A DNA stretch of 64,000 bases from an uncultured Sulfolobales archaeon (GTDB lineage: Archaea > Thermoproteota > Thermoprotei_A > Sulfolobales > NBVN01). The notes beneath the pieces are model-generated. The model searched no databases, was not told where the DNA came from, and worked only from the letters and a program-made list of their open reading frames with translations. Positions 24,991-33,338 of this stretch are shown here, piece after piece. Both the position numbers and the translations under genes were made by a program. Every line of letters begins with the position of its first letter. The stretch's first letter is position 1. The stretch covers positions 62,001 through 126,000 of the forward strand of contig CALEDH010000009.1 in NCBI GenBank assembly GCA_937949785.1, in the 5' to 3' direction.

Positions 24991-26817
24991 TTACTTTACC
25001 TGAAGGTTCTTAAGCAGTGGATTGATCGATAGTCCGAATGTCTGATTGGTTTTCTGTTTAATCCTTATGACTTCTTTGATAAGCTCTAAGACACCGTCAT
25101 CTATGGTTTCAGAGTACTTCGTAATCACTGTCTTTATATCATCCTCACTTGGGTTAGTGTACAGCACGTCGTTTTCGTCGAAATGTCTTCCAACCATAGC
25201 ATTTCCCTTAATAGAGATGGCTACTGTAGAACCCCTCCTAGCCTCATATACGTTCTTACCTTTATCCTGGATCTGCTTTATAACTCCTAACTCCCTCCCA
25301 TCAAACCTCATGACAGGGTATCCAGGCCTAATGACACCCTCTAAGACCTCTACCCCAACTATAGCTGGGTCACTCCTCCTAAACACGCATCCAGGTAAGA
25401 CCTTAAACTTACCTGGGAATACTACCTTAAGTAACTCACGCCTCCTCTCCTCCTCTCTTAAGCTATTAACCCACTCATCGTAGGACTCTAATAACTTATA
25501 TATGAGGTTATCGCTTAAGATCTTAATCCCCTCCTTAAATGCTAGTTCCTCAGCATCAGGTAAGGCCTTAACATTGAAGAGTAGGATAACACCTAAATAT
25601 CTGTTCTTCTTAGCTACTACTGATGCCTCTACAACCTCCCTCTTAGTTAGAGGGCCTACATCAGCAATCCTCACCGGTACCCCCCTACTCTCCAGGGAAT
25701 TCACTATAGCTTCTAGGGTGCCTAAGGCATCGCTCTTAACTATAACACCATCTACTTCCTTTCTAACTCTAATCTGAGCAACCTCCTCTAAGACCTTCCT
25801 CACGTAATCCTCTACTAAATCGCCTTCAGGCACTGCATATACTGGAGCGCCGGCTAAGGCTTCATCAAGACCTGGAGCGCTGATTCTAACACCGCTAGCG
25901 GCTACGACCTCATCTACAGAGGTAAAAACATCGTCGGGGGCTCTCATCTCATCTAAGGGTTTAGGCATTAGCAATGACCTCACCTTAGTTACTATAGGCT
26001 TATTTAACCCACCGACTACTATTTCATTACCCTTCCTCAAAACGCCGTTGTATACTATGACATCTACGCATGTGCCTAAACCCACTACCTCCTTAACCTC
26101 AAGTACGACGCCGCTTGCCGGACCTTCAGCAAACATCAGTTGGTGTGTTAGGTATCTCTGCGCTAGCCCAGCAAGCATAGCCAGTAGTTCCGCTATCCCC
26201 TCACCTGTCCTAGCCGATACTGGAACTATAGCTAACGTCTTAGTGAAGTCTTTAACCCTGTCAAACCTCTCTGCGTTAAAGCCTAAGTTACTTAACTCGC
26301 TGACGATCATATATAGTCTCCTATCTAACTCTTCCACTACTTGCTGATGCTGCTTCTTAACTGAGATTAAGAAGGGCTCCCCAGAACATTCCTTCCAGCC
26401 AGGCACTTTATCTATCTTATTTGCTGCGATTATGAAGGGTACCTTCCTACTCTTCAGTATATCAACACATTCTAAGGTCTGCTTCTTAACTCCTTCATTT
26501 ACATCGATAACCAGTATAGAGAAGTCAGCGATGCTACCACCCCTCCTCCTCAAATTACTGAATGCTTCATGTCCTGGGGTGTCTATGAATAGCAGTCCCG
26601 GTATTTTAAGCTGTATATTAAACATGAACCTCAAAGGCCTCACTAACTCATTAATAACTGATGATGGAACTAGGCTAGCACCTATATGTTGGGTCATCTC
26701 ACCAGGTTCTTTCTTTATTACAGCCGTACCTCTAATCTTATCTAATAATGATGTCTTACCGTGGTCTACATGGCCTAAGACCACTACTATAGGTTGCCTT
26801 AACCTCCTCTCAGCAAT
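24991..26817 (-). CDS. infB: Translation initiation factor aIF5B (IF2 homolog), probable AUU start
   Basis: The GTPase that promotes subunit joining and initiator tRNA placement. G1 is LGHVDHGKTSLLDK, G3 DTPGHEAF and G4 AANKIDKVPG; domains II-IV follow. The first conventional start, GTG 26784, would cut off half of the first beta strand (RQPIVVV). Between the in-frame stop at 26851-26853 and that GTG there is no ATG, GTG or TTG. An ATT at 26815-26817, six bases after GGGGAG, gives a protein beginning with Met and then AERRLRQPIVVV, a normal N-terminus (608 residues). I therefore place the start there. It follows prf1 by 16 bp. Confidence 0.92.
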   Translation of the reverse strand: MAERRLRQPIVVVLGHVDHGKTSLLDKIRGTAVIKKEPGEMTQHIGASLVPSSVINELVRPLRFMFNIQLKIPGLLFIDTPGHEAFSNLRRRGGSIADFSILVIDVNEGVKKQTLECVDILKSRKVPFIIAANKIDKVPGWKECSGEPFLISVKKQHQQVVEELDRRLYMIVSELSNLGFNAERFDRVKDFTKTLAIVPVSARTGEGIAELLAMLAGLAQRYLTHQLMFAEGPASGVVLEVKEVVGLGTCVDVIVYNGVLRKGNEIVVGGLNKPIVTKVRSLLMPKPLDEMRAPDDVFTSVDEVVAASGVRISAPGLDEALAGAPVYAVPEGDLVEDYVRKVLEEVAQIRVRKEVDGVIVKSDALGTLEAIVNSLESRGVPVRIADVGPLTKREVVEASVVAKKNRYLGVILLFNVKALPDAEELAFKEGIKILSDNLIYKLLESYDEWVNSLREEERRRELLKVVFPGKFKVLPGCVFRRSDPAIVGVEVLEGVIRPGYPVMRFDGRELGVIKQIQDKGKNVYEARRGSTVAISIKGNAMVGRHFDENDVLYTNPSEDDIKTVITKYSETIDDGVLELIKEVIRIKQKTNQTFGLSINPLLKNLQVK

Positions 26818-26833
26818 TGCTAACTCCCCAGAA

Positions 26834-27889
26834 TTAAGATGTCTTATACCTTAAAATCGCTACTACGCCGTTGAAGGTTCCTTTAATCCATGCATACTCA
26901 GGTATTGACTCCGGTATCACATATGTTACAGCACCTGATTTCCTAGCTAGGTCTAAGAGCGTCTCAATATCTGAGTGGTCCTCAACCACTATTAAGACTT
27001 TAACCATACCTGAGTTTAAGTTACTAACTATTTCGTTAACACCGTATAGTGCTAGGCCGTCATCTTTAGCTAGGTGGAATTTAAACTCCTCAATAGCGTT
27101 TACCGCCTCAACATACTTATGACCCTTAATGATTTCAGAAGCCCTCATAACAAGTTCTTTAAGGCCTGGCTCTCCCTGAGAACTAACATCTATTAATGAA
27201 TTTATCACCTTATCCCTCAACCTATAGTCTACGTAATCACCCTTCAGGAAATCGTTTTTCGCGTAGCCAGGACCTCCTACTAAAATACCTCTAAGCTTGC
27301 CGTAGTCTAGGTACGGTAGGAAGTTCTTATTGACGACCTCACCAACCTTTTTATAGAACTCCTCAACCAACTCCTCAATAATCCTATCGTAACGTCTCTG
27401 AGACTGACCACCCTTACCATGCTTACCAGGTACGTACCCCTCAACCTCCTCTAAAACTATTAATGAAGTGCCCTTCAGCAAACCTATGGTTGCCTCATCA
27501 CGTTCTACGACGATTAAGCCGTAAACATCTGATTCCTCAACCATACCTTCAAGGAATTCTGTGTGGAAGTGCTTATCAGTCCTGTAGAAGTATATCGTAA
27601 CTGGCTCGGGCGGTGAGAAAAGTAGGCAGATAAATTCCTCCATATTCTCATCCTCCCCGGAGAATAGTACTAAACCGTTTGACGGGACCTTAGATACGCT
27701 GCTTAACCTATCTATAGCTGCTGTTAAAGCTCTTTGAACTCTATCCTTAGTTCTCTTGAGTTTTATGTTGTCAGTAATAGCTAGTTCCTGCCTTAGCATA
27801 GTGATGATATCGCTTACAGGCCTACCGGGAGGTACGTATAGTGAGAGTAGGGTTGTCGCATGAGATTTCCACCTCTTCAACTCCTTCAC
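26834..27889 (-). CDS. prf1: Peptide chain release factor aRF1
   Basis: Archaeal class I release factor, recognising all three stop codons. GKHGKGGQSQRRYDR holds the GGQ catalytic motif (160-162). DNIKLKRTKDRVQ is the NIKS-like loop, and NGLVLFSG sits in the place of the YxCxxxF motif. From GTG 27889 it has 351 residues, a little short. The same frame runs back to a stop at 27938-27940 and encodes a plausible extra helix from ATT 27916 (IDRDRLRQIVKEL), but without a standard start codon, so the true N-terminus is uncertain. The gene precedes infB in one transcription unit. Confidence 0.93.
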   Translation of the reverse strand: MKELKRWKSHATTLLSLYVPPGRPVSDIITMLRQELAITDNIKLKRTKDRVQRALTAAIDRLSSVSKVPSNGLVLFSGEDENMEEFICLLFSPPEPVTIYFYRTDKHFHTEFLEGMVEESDVYGLIVVERDEATIGLLKGTSLIVLEEVEGYVPGKHGKGGQSQRRYDRIIEELVEEFYKKVGEVVNKNFLPYLDYGKLRGILVGGPGYAKNDFLKGDYVDYRLRDKVINSLIDVSSQGEPGLKELVMRASEIIKGHKYVEAVNAIEEFKFHLAKDDGLALYGVNEIVSNLNSGMVKVLIVVEDHSDIETLLDLARKSGAVTYVIPESIPEYAWIKGTFNGVVAILRYKTS

Positions 27890-28033
27890 AATCTGCCTTA
27901 ACCGATCCCTATCAATGCTATATTCACTAAATACATCTCACCAGTACATTATAGTACGTCGAGCTGCTTAAAACTCTAACTAATCTCAATGAACCACCGA
28001 CTTTTTAAGAAGTTAGGAGAGGTATAGAGCAAA

Positions 28034-28318
28034 GTGGTTGTGGAGATGGTTAAGAAGGTAGTAGTATTTGTCGGATATAATAGTAGTAGTTACGAATTAG
28101 TACGGAAGCTAAGATTTGTTAGCTTAGACTTTGACCTAGAGCTAATACATATCCCAGACTCTGATGAGAGTACCTTAACAGAAGTAACGCTGCCTTCTAT
28201 AATGGTTGAATACGTAGATGGGGGTAAGATAAGGCGTGAGGAGGTACGTTCAGTAGACCAATTAAACACATACTTAGAAATGGTAAGTGATCAAGTATCA
28301 AACACCCTCCTAGCATAG
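28034..28318 (+). CDS. Small thioredoxin-fold-like protein without redox cysteines
   Basis: A 94-residue protein (90 from ATG 28046). The pattern VVVFVGYNSSSYELVRKLR, then LELIHIPDSD and TLPSIMVEYVDGGKIRR, matches a thioredoxin/glutaredoxin fold with the cis-Pro loop, but the CxxC site is SSSY, so it cannot do thiol redox. TTTTTAAG at 28004-28011 lies about 26 nt before GTG 28034, suggesting a leaderless message from that codon. It is divergent from prf1. Function unknown. Confidence 0.55.
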   Translation: MVVEMVKKVVVFVGYNSSSYELVRKLRFVSLDFDLELIHIPDSDESTLTEVTLPSIMVEYVDGGKIRREEVRSVDQLNTYLEMVSDQVSNTLLA

Positions 28319-28435
28319 TGTCCAACATTAATTGAAGTTTAGATAGCTCTTAAATTAGGTTAAAATCGGTCTAGGAGGTCGTATTAAGCTTGAAGGTTTA
28401 GGTCTCATCGTAATTAACTTTAAACGGATGGGTTA

Positions 28436-28480
28436 AATGGTCTTTAGTAGGCTTACGTAGCACTCGGATTCACCAGCCTT
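28436..28480 (-). repeat. Dispersed repeat, copy 1 (possible decayed transposon end)
   Basis: Read on the minus strand, this stretch (AAGGCTGGTGAATCC through ACTAAAGACCATT) matches 49178-49222 on the plus strand at roughly three quarters of positions. Both look like the C-terminal codons of a TnpB-type transposase, but no intact domain survives. The rest of the 28319-28682 intergenic region has no gene that I can support. Confidence 0.45.
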
Positions 28481-28685
28481 AACCCCTCAGGGATTCTTCG
28501 AAGCCCTCATCAGCCTTACAACATCTCAGGATGAACCCTCCCCATCTCTGGTAGTTCACGTAGTAACTTTAAGGGTGTAAAGCCTTCCATCAATATTATT
28601 TTTATCTTGAAACAGTTGAATATTAAGTTTCAGCGACTATATCCGGTGTGTAAAGCGGTATTCAAGCGTTTTACTTGTAGGTTGG

Positions 28686-28795
28686 TGCGGGGGGTGGGAT
28701 TCGAACCCACGCAGGCCTACACCATCGGGTCTCCTACTGATAGTTGGAAACAGGTCTTAAGCCCGACCCCTTTGACCTAGCTCGGGCACCCCCGC
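28686..28795 (-). tRNA. tRNA-Leu (UAA) with a 25-nt intron
   Basis: The minus strand folds as a class II tRNA: acceptor GCGGGGG/CCCCCGC, anticodon stem TCGGG/CCCGA, long variable arm, T-loop GTGGG-TTCGAAT-CCCAC. The anticodon TAA is at 28757-28759. A 25-nt insertion at 28731-28755 separates position 37 from 38, the canonical archaeal intron site. CCA is encoded at 28683-28685. Confidence 0.9.
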
Positions 28796-28946
28796 ACCAT
28801 ATAAGTAACTTGTATTAGGGTTTTAAATTTATTAATTTACCTGTAAATGATTAGCTATAACTTCTAGGTGGTTTATTCTCTAAGCAGTTAACCATCTGCT
28901 TACGTGGTGGTAGAGGTAGCGTTCTTACAATGGTTAAATGTTCTGA

Positions 28947-30125
28947 TTAGTCGGTTGGTGTCGGTTCTGGCAGCTCTTTAAGCTGGCTTAATACGTATTC
29001 TCTAATTTCATGCGGTTTCGGTAATTCTTTAACTAACTTACCCTCATCTAAGTATAGTTCTAATACGTTGTTGGGGCATTTCTTCGGTGTTAAGTTCCAC
29101 GGCACTACTTCATAGTCTAGTAATGAACACCTGTATAGTTTCTTGGCGCCGGGTGCCTTACCTCTCTTCGATATAGGTATCCACCTACCATCCTTCCTAA
29201 CCTCAACTATGTCAGCACCTATATCAACTGATTGGGGGAAGGCTACTGAGGTTCCAACACCAAATATGTCTACTACGTCTCTTAGCTGCTGTACTGACCT
29301 CTCGTTAATCCCCCCACTAGCAACTATCCTAACATGTTCATATCCAAGTAGGTCTAAGGTCCACCTCACCTCCTTAATTATCTCCTTAAAGTTCCCCCTC
29401 CTACTGCTCGGGGTATCTAATCTAACCCCGGATAACTTCTTGCCTAAGGCATTAGCAGCTTTAACTGCCTCCACCCTCTCATCCTCAAACGTATCTACTA
29501 AGGCTATTCTGGGGACTTCCTCCGGGATAACTTCGTCAAACGCCTTCCAAGCCTTAATGCTATCTCCGAAGACAACTATTAGTGAGTGGGGCATGGTGCC
29601 TGAAGGCTTAATGTCTAAGAACTCCTCACTTAATATACCTGAAACCCCTTCAAAACCGCCTATATAGGCAGACCTATCAAGCATTGGAGCTATTGATGGG
29701 TAAGCCGCTCTCAACCCAAAGAATATGAACTTATTATTAATGCCTAATCTCTTAATCCTAGCCGCCTTAGTAGCAACAGCGCTAGAATGCCTTAAAATAC
29801 CTAACACCGCGGTCTCTAACTCAACGAAATCTACATACCTTCCCTCAACAACCATTATCGGTATCATGGAATTAGGGGGTAATATCGTGCCTTCAGGTAT
29901 TGAGTAGACGTTCACAGGCCTCTGAGATAAGACCTTAAGAGCTTCTTCTAAACCTGTATATACCACCCACTCGTAGTTCTTAGGAACTCCGTTAACGTGG
30001 AACTCTAATCTAACCTCAACATCTGATAAACCCTTCTTAATTAGAATTTCCTTAGTCCTAGCGAAGTATATATCGGTGACTCTACCGCTTAGTATATCAT
30101 TCTCAGACGCTGTATATAACTTCAT
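28947..30125 (-). CDS. pncB: Nicotinate phosphoribosyltransferase
   Basis: A 392-residue archaeal NAPRTase in the NAD salvage pathway; it joins nicotinate to PRPP. Diagnostic strings are YIGGFEGVSG, GTMPHSLIV (the catalytic-site GT-PH-S pattern), VRLDTPSSRRGNFKEI and IVASGGINE. The C-terminal part carries a Cys-containing segment (YRCSLLDYE...KKCPNNVLELYL). ATG 30125 is preferred to the GTG just before it. Monocistronic, between tRNA-Leu and a small hypothetical gene. Confidence 0.93.
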   Translation of the reverse strand: MKLYTASENDILSGRVTDIYFARTKEILIKKGLSDVEVRLEFHVNGVPKNYEWVVYTGLEEALKVLSQRPVNVYSIPEGTILPPNSMIPIMVVEGRYVDFVELETAVLGILRHSSAVATKAARIKRLGINNKFIFFGLRAAYPSIAPMLDRSAYIGGFEGVSGILSEEFLDIKPSGTMPHSLIVVFGDSIKAWKAFDEVIPEEVPRIALVDTFEDERVEAVKAANALGKKLSGVRLDTPSSRRGNFKEIIKEVRWTLDLLGYEHVRIVASGGINERSVQQLRDVVDIFGVGTSVAFPQSVDIGADIVEVRKDGRWIPISKRGKAPGAKKLYRCSLLDYEVVPWNLTPKKCPNNVLELYLDEGKLVKELPKPHEIREYVLSQLKELPEPTPTD

Positions 30126-30180
30126 CACTATTACCGTAACTTACTTAACAGCCCTAAATATTTAACTTTTTAATCCGTAA

Positions 30181-30558
30181 TTAACTGTTAAACCAATTAA
30201 GAAGCGATTCTAAGTCCTCATCGGAAACTAGGTTAAACTCCCTTAACTCATTAACCCTATTAGGAAATTCGTCTAAAGGTATTATGAGTGCTGCGTCTCC
30301 TCCTATCTCCACGACAGCATCATCTAACCTGAAGAACTCTAAGTAGCTACCATCTCTTAATACTATGTTAATAGAATAGACGTCTATAGTATCCATTAAA
30401 TTCCTCATCAAGCAGTAATCACACCCGTCTAAGACGCTGTACTCACTTAGAGACGGTGTGAAGGGGATGTCAGACCTGCAAATACCCCTACAGGAATTGA
30501 AGAATTCATCTAAATTACCTAGCAAGACCCTCTCAAGGTCTTCTAACTTCATAGCCAT
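30181..30558 (-). CDS. Hypothetical acidic protein with two Cys pairs
   Basis: A 125-residue protein that I cannot assign. It has NSCRGICRSD (CX3C) and DGCDYCLMR (CX2C) within residues 20-52, which could bind a metal, and an acidic C-terminal half. It lies divergent from the hydrogenase operon, sharing a 109-bp intergenic region, and upstream of pncB. The position might point to a hydrogenase-related regulator or accessory factor, but nothing in the sequence proves that. Confidence 0.6.
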   Translation of the reverse strand: MAMKLEDLERVLLGNLDEFFNSCRGICRSDIPFTPSLSEYSVLDGCDYCLMRNLMDTIDVYSINIVLRDGSYLEFFRLDDAVVEIGGDAALIIPLDEFPNRVNELREFNLVSDEDLESLLNWFNS

Positions 30559-30627
30559 ACCTCGATAATATTATACAATATAAATTAATATACAGTCAAC
30601 GATGTTGGGTTAGTAAGGATTAGTAAC

Positions 30628-30637
30628 ATATTTATAC
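30628..30637 (+). promoter_or_regulatory. TATA box of the hydrogenase operon
   Basis: ATATTTATAC lies about 35 nt before the hydB ATG at 30668, in the only intergenic space upstream of the four overlapping hydrogenase genes. Confidence 0.45.
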
Positions 30638-30667
30638 GTAGCGCTTGAAATAGTAATGGTTGGATGA

Positions 30668-31744
30668 ATGTCAATAACCGGTCTATATGTGAGTCGGTTA
30701 GATGCGTTGCCAAAGATCTTTACGGAGCTGCAGAGACTTAACTACACAGTAGTTGGCTATAAGGTCGTTAACAACGTTTTAAGGCTAGATAGGTTAAACA
30801 CTTTTGAGGAAGTCGCTACTGGTGTTGAAGACGTTCAAAACCCAGGTAGGTATTACTTAATACCCGGTAATTTCCACAGACACGGACCTGACTCACCTAA
30901 GAATTTCCTCTACCCCCCGAGGCTACCTTTATTTGAAGTTTCCCCAGAGTGGGGTGTAGTAGTTAAGGACTACTCTAAAGACCTAAGACTAGCGTTCTTC
31001 GGTATTAAGTCCTGCGACCTAACTTCTATTAAAGTACTTGATAGGGTTGTAAGTGATGTTGATGAGACCTATGTAAGTATTAGGGGTAATTCAGTAATCG
31101 TAGTCGAGAACTGCACACAACCCGGAAACACGTGTTTCTGCAACACCATGGGTGCAGGGCCTAGGGCAAGGGACTCATTCGATATAGCCTACACTAGATT
31201 AGGCAGTAAATTAGTTGTAGAGGCTGGAAGCGATTTAGGGCTGAAGATTATTAATCGATTAGCGGTTGAACCTATAGACGACTCCACGTACAGTGAGTTT
31301 GAAAGCGTTATGACTAAAGCTGCTTTAAAAGCTAGAGCTAACTTCGAAACCGAAAACCTACCTGAACTACTTGAGTTAAGATTGGAGAGTAACGCGTATA
31401 AGGAAGTAGTTAAGAGGTGTTTAGGCTGTGCGAACTGCAATCTTGTATGTCCTACGTGTTTCTGTTTCGACGTCTTAGACGTCCTCCGGATAGACGGGTC
31501 TGCTGAGAGGGTTAGAGTCTGGGACGGCTGCCTAAACTACACCTACGCTCAGGTCGCTGGAGGTCATTTCAGACCTGACCTATGGGCTAGGTACAGACAC
31601 TTCATACTTCATAAGTTTACTTACTGGATAAAACAATTCGGTACTTTTGGGTGTGTGGGTTGTGGGCGATGTATTACTTGGTGTCCTGCAGGTATAGACA
31701 TAAGGGACTCGCTGCTGAGAGTGCTTAAGGGTGGTGTTATATGA
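30668..31744 (+). CDS. hydB: Sulfhydrogenase beta subunit (iron-sulfur protein)
   Basis: A 358-residue iron-sulfur electron-transfer subunit of a group 3b cytosolic NiFe hydrogenase/sulfhydrogenase, related to anaerobic sulfite reductase subunit A. Two C-terminal clusters are visible: RCLGCANCNLVCPTC (about residues 245-260) and FGCVGCGRCITWCPAG (about 330-345); further Cys sit in ENCTQPGNTCFCNT. It passes electrons between the hydrogenase module and the flavin subunit or polysulfide. The stop overlaps the ATG of hydG. Confidence 0.92.
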   Translation: MSITGLYVSRLDALPKIFTELQRLNYTVVGYKVVNNVLRLDRLNTFEEVATGVEDVQNPGRYYLIPGNFHRHGPDSPKNFLYPPRLPLFEVSPEWGVVVKDYSKDLRLAFFGIKSCDLTSIKVLDRVVSDVDETYVSIRGNSVIVVENCTQPGNTCFCNTMGAGPRARDSFDIAYTRLGSKLVVEAGSDLGLKIINRLAVEPIDDSTYSEFESVMTKAALKARANFETENLPELLELRLESNAYKEVVKRCLGCANCNLVCPTCFCFDVLDVLRIDGSAERVRVWDGCLNYTYAQVAGGHFRPDLWARYRHFILHKFTYWIKQFGTFGCVGCGRCITWCPAGIDIRDSLLRVLKGGVI

Positions 31745-32574
31745 GGAAGGAGTCATACAAAGCTCTAATCCCATTAAAATCAGCCGTAGTTAAAATCAGG
31801 CCTGAGACACGGAACGTAGTAACATACTATGTGAAATTACCTGATGGTGTTGAATTACCTAAGCCAGGGCAGTTTAACATGCTCTACATCCACGGTGTGG
31901 GTGAGGTACCTATATCAGTTAGTAGTATTTCATATGAGGATAGAGTTATTGCTCATGCAGTGAGGTTTGTTGGTTCAGTTACGAATGCCTTCTCGACGTT
32001 AAAGGAAGGGGATCACATAGGTTTTAGAGGTCCCTACGGTGTTGGCTGGCCTTTAGATCTAGCTGTTGGGAATGACATACTATTAATTGGTGGTGGTGTG
32101 GGCCTACCACCTCTAAGACCTGTGATAGATGAGGTTAGGAGTGCTAGAGAACTCTACGGGAGGTTAGTAATACTCTACGGGGCTAGAACACCTGAAGACC
32201 TACTCTACACGTATGAGTACGATGAGTATACGTCAATTCCTAACACAGAACTACATCTAACCGTAGATAACCCAACTAATGAGTGGAGAGGTAATGTAGG
32301 CGTTGTCACTAACTTGATAAGGACGGTAGACGTAGACCCTAACAATACGTATGCATTTGTCTGCGGGCCTGAGATAATGATGAAGTTCTCGGTGAAGGAA
32401 TTACTTAAGAAAGGTTTTAAATCAAATAGGATATTCCTATCATTAGAGCGGAGGATGAAGTGCGGTGTTGGGTTATGTGGCCACTGTCAAATGGGTCCTT
32501 ACTTCGTATGTAAACACGGCCCCGTATTCCCCTTATGGTTTATAAGTAAGTATTTCTGGGTTGATCAGATATGA
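31741..32574 (+). CDS. hydG: Sulfhydrogenase gamma subunit (FAD/NAD(P)-binding)
   Basis: A 277-residue ferredoxin-NADP reductase-like flavoprotein that exchanges electrons with NAD(P)H. GQFNMLYIHG and GEVPISVSS form the FAD site, ILLIGGGVGLPPLRPV the pyridine-nucleotide loop. The C-terminal MKCGVGLCGHCQ plus a later FVC is a 2Fe-2S site as in dihydroorotate dehydrogenase PyrK. It overlaps hydB and hydD by 4 nt each. Confidence 0.94.
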   Translation: MRKESYKALIPLKSAVVKIRPETRNVVTYYVKLPDGVELPKPGQFNMLYIHGVGEVPISVSSISYEDRVIAHAVRFVGSVTNAFSTLKEGDHIGFRGPYGVGWPLDLAVGNDILLIGGGVGLPPLRPVIDEVRSARELYGRLVILYGARTPEDLLYTYEYDEYTSIPNTELHLTVDNPTNEWRGNVGVVTNLIRTVDVDPNNTYAFVCGPEIMMKFSVKELLKKGFKSNRIFLSLERRMKCGVGLCGHCQMGPYFVCKHGPVFPLWFISKYFWVDQI

Positions 32575-33338
32575 GTAAGTTGAAAGTAGCTGTGTTTAAG
32601 TTCTCTAGTTGTGATGGCTGTCAATTACAGTTCCTCAACTTAGAGGAAGAACTACTACAACTTACTGAAGTAGTTGACTTCGCGTTGTTCTACGAAGCCA
32701 GGAGTTCCGTAGAGCCGGGTCCCTACGATATTAGCTTCGTAGAAGGCTCTATTTCAACACCGCATGAGGTTGAACTCATCAATAACGTTAGGAGAGAGTC
32801 GAAAATCGTAGTAGCTATAGGTGCGTGTGCGACGTCAGGCGGGATACAGGCTCTAAGAAATTGGGCTAACTTAGATGAGTTTAAGAGTTACGTTTACCCA
32901 AGACCTGAGTGGATTGAAGTGCTGAAGAACGCTGAACCTCCATCAAAATTCATAAAGGTTGACTACGAAATACGTGGCTGTCCGGTAAGTAAAGAGCAGC
33001 TACTGTCATTCATACTTCAATACATGAGAGGTAAGATACCTACACTACCTGTAAGTCCGTTATGCATAGAGTGTAAGGTCGCTGGCAACGTCTGCGTATT
33101 GGTAGTTAGCGGCACTCCATGCTTAGGCCCTATCACCATGGGTGGATGCGGTGCTATATGTCCATCATATGGGAGGGGTTGCTACGGATGTTACGGACCT
33201 GCAGTAGACCCCCAGGCACCGGCAATGAATAGGCTGTTTAAGGAGTTAGACCTAAAACCTAAGGATATCCAACTATTGTTTAAGCAGTTTGTGAATTGGG
33301 CTAAGGGATTTAAGGAGGTGGTTGAGGAGTATGAGTAA
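32571..33338 (+). CDS. hydD: NiFe hydrogenase small subunit (sulfhydrogenase delta)
   Basis: A 255-residue small subunit holding the proximal and additional 4Fe-4S clusters. FSSCDGCQLQFLN near the N-terminus and IGACATSGGIQ are proximal-cluster ligands; C-terminal ligands follow in CIECKVAGNVC and GGCGAICPSYGRGCYGCYGP. No Tat signal, so it is cytoplasmic. It overlaps hydA by 8 nt. Confidence 0.95.
   Translation: MSKLKVAVFKFSSCDGCQLQFLNLEEELLQLTEVVDFALFYEARSSVEPGPYDISFVEGSISTPHEVELINNVRRESKIVVAIGACATSGGIQALRNWANLDEFKSYVYPRPEWIEVLKNAEPPSKFIKVDYEIRGCPVSKEQLLSFILQYMRGKIPTLPVSPLCIECKVAGNVCVLVVSGTPCLGPITMGGCGAICPSYGRGCYGCYGPAVDPQAPAMNRLFKELDLKPKDIQLLFKQFVNWAKGFKEVVEEYE

Noticed and set aside
26834-27889. 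First read as pelota (aPelota) because it neighbours infB
   Set aside because: The GKHGKGGQSQRRYDR string is the GGQ motif of release factor 1, which pelota lacks.
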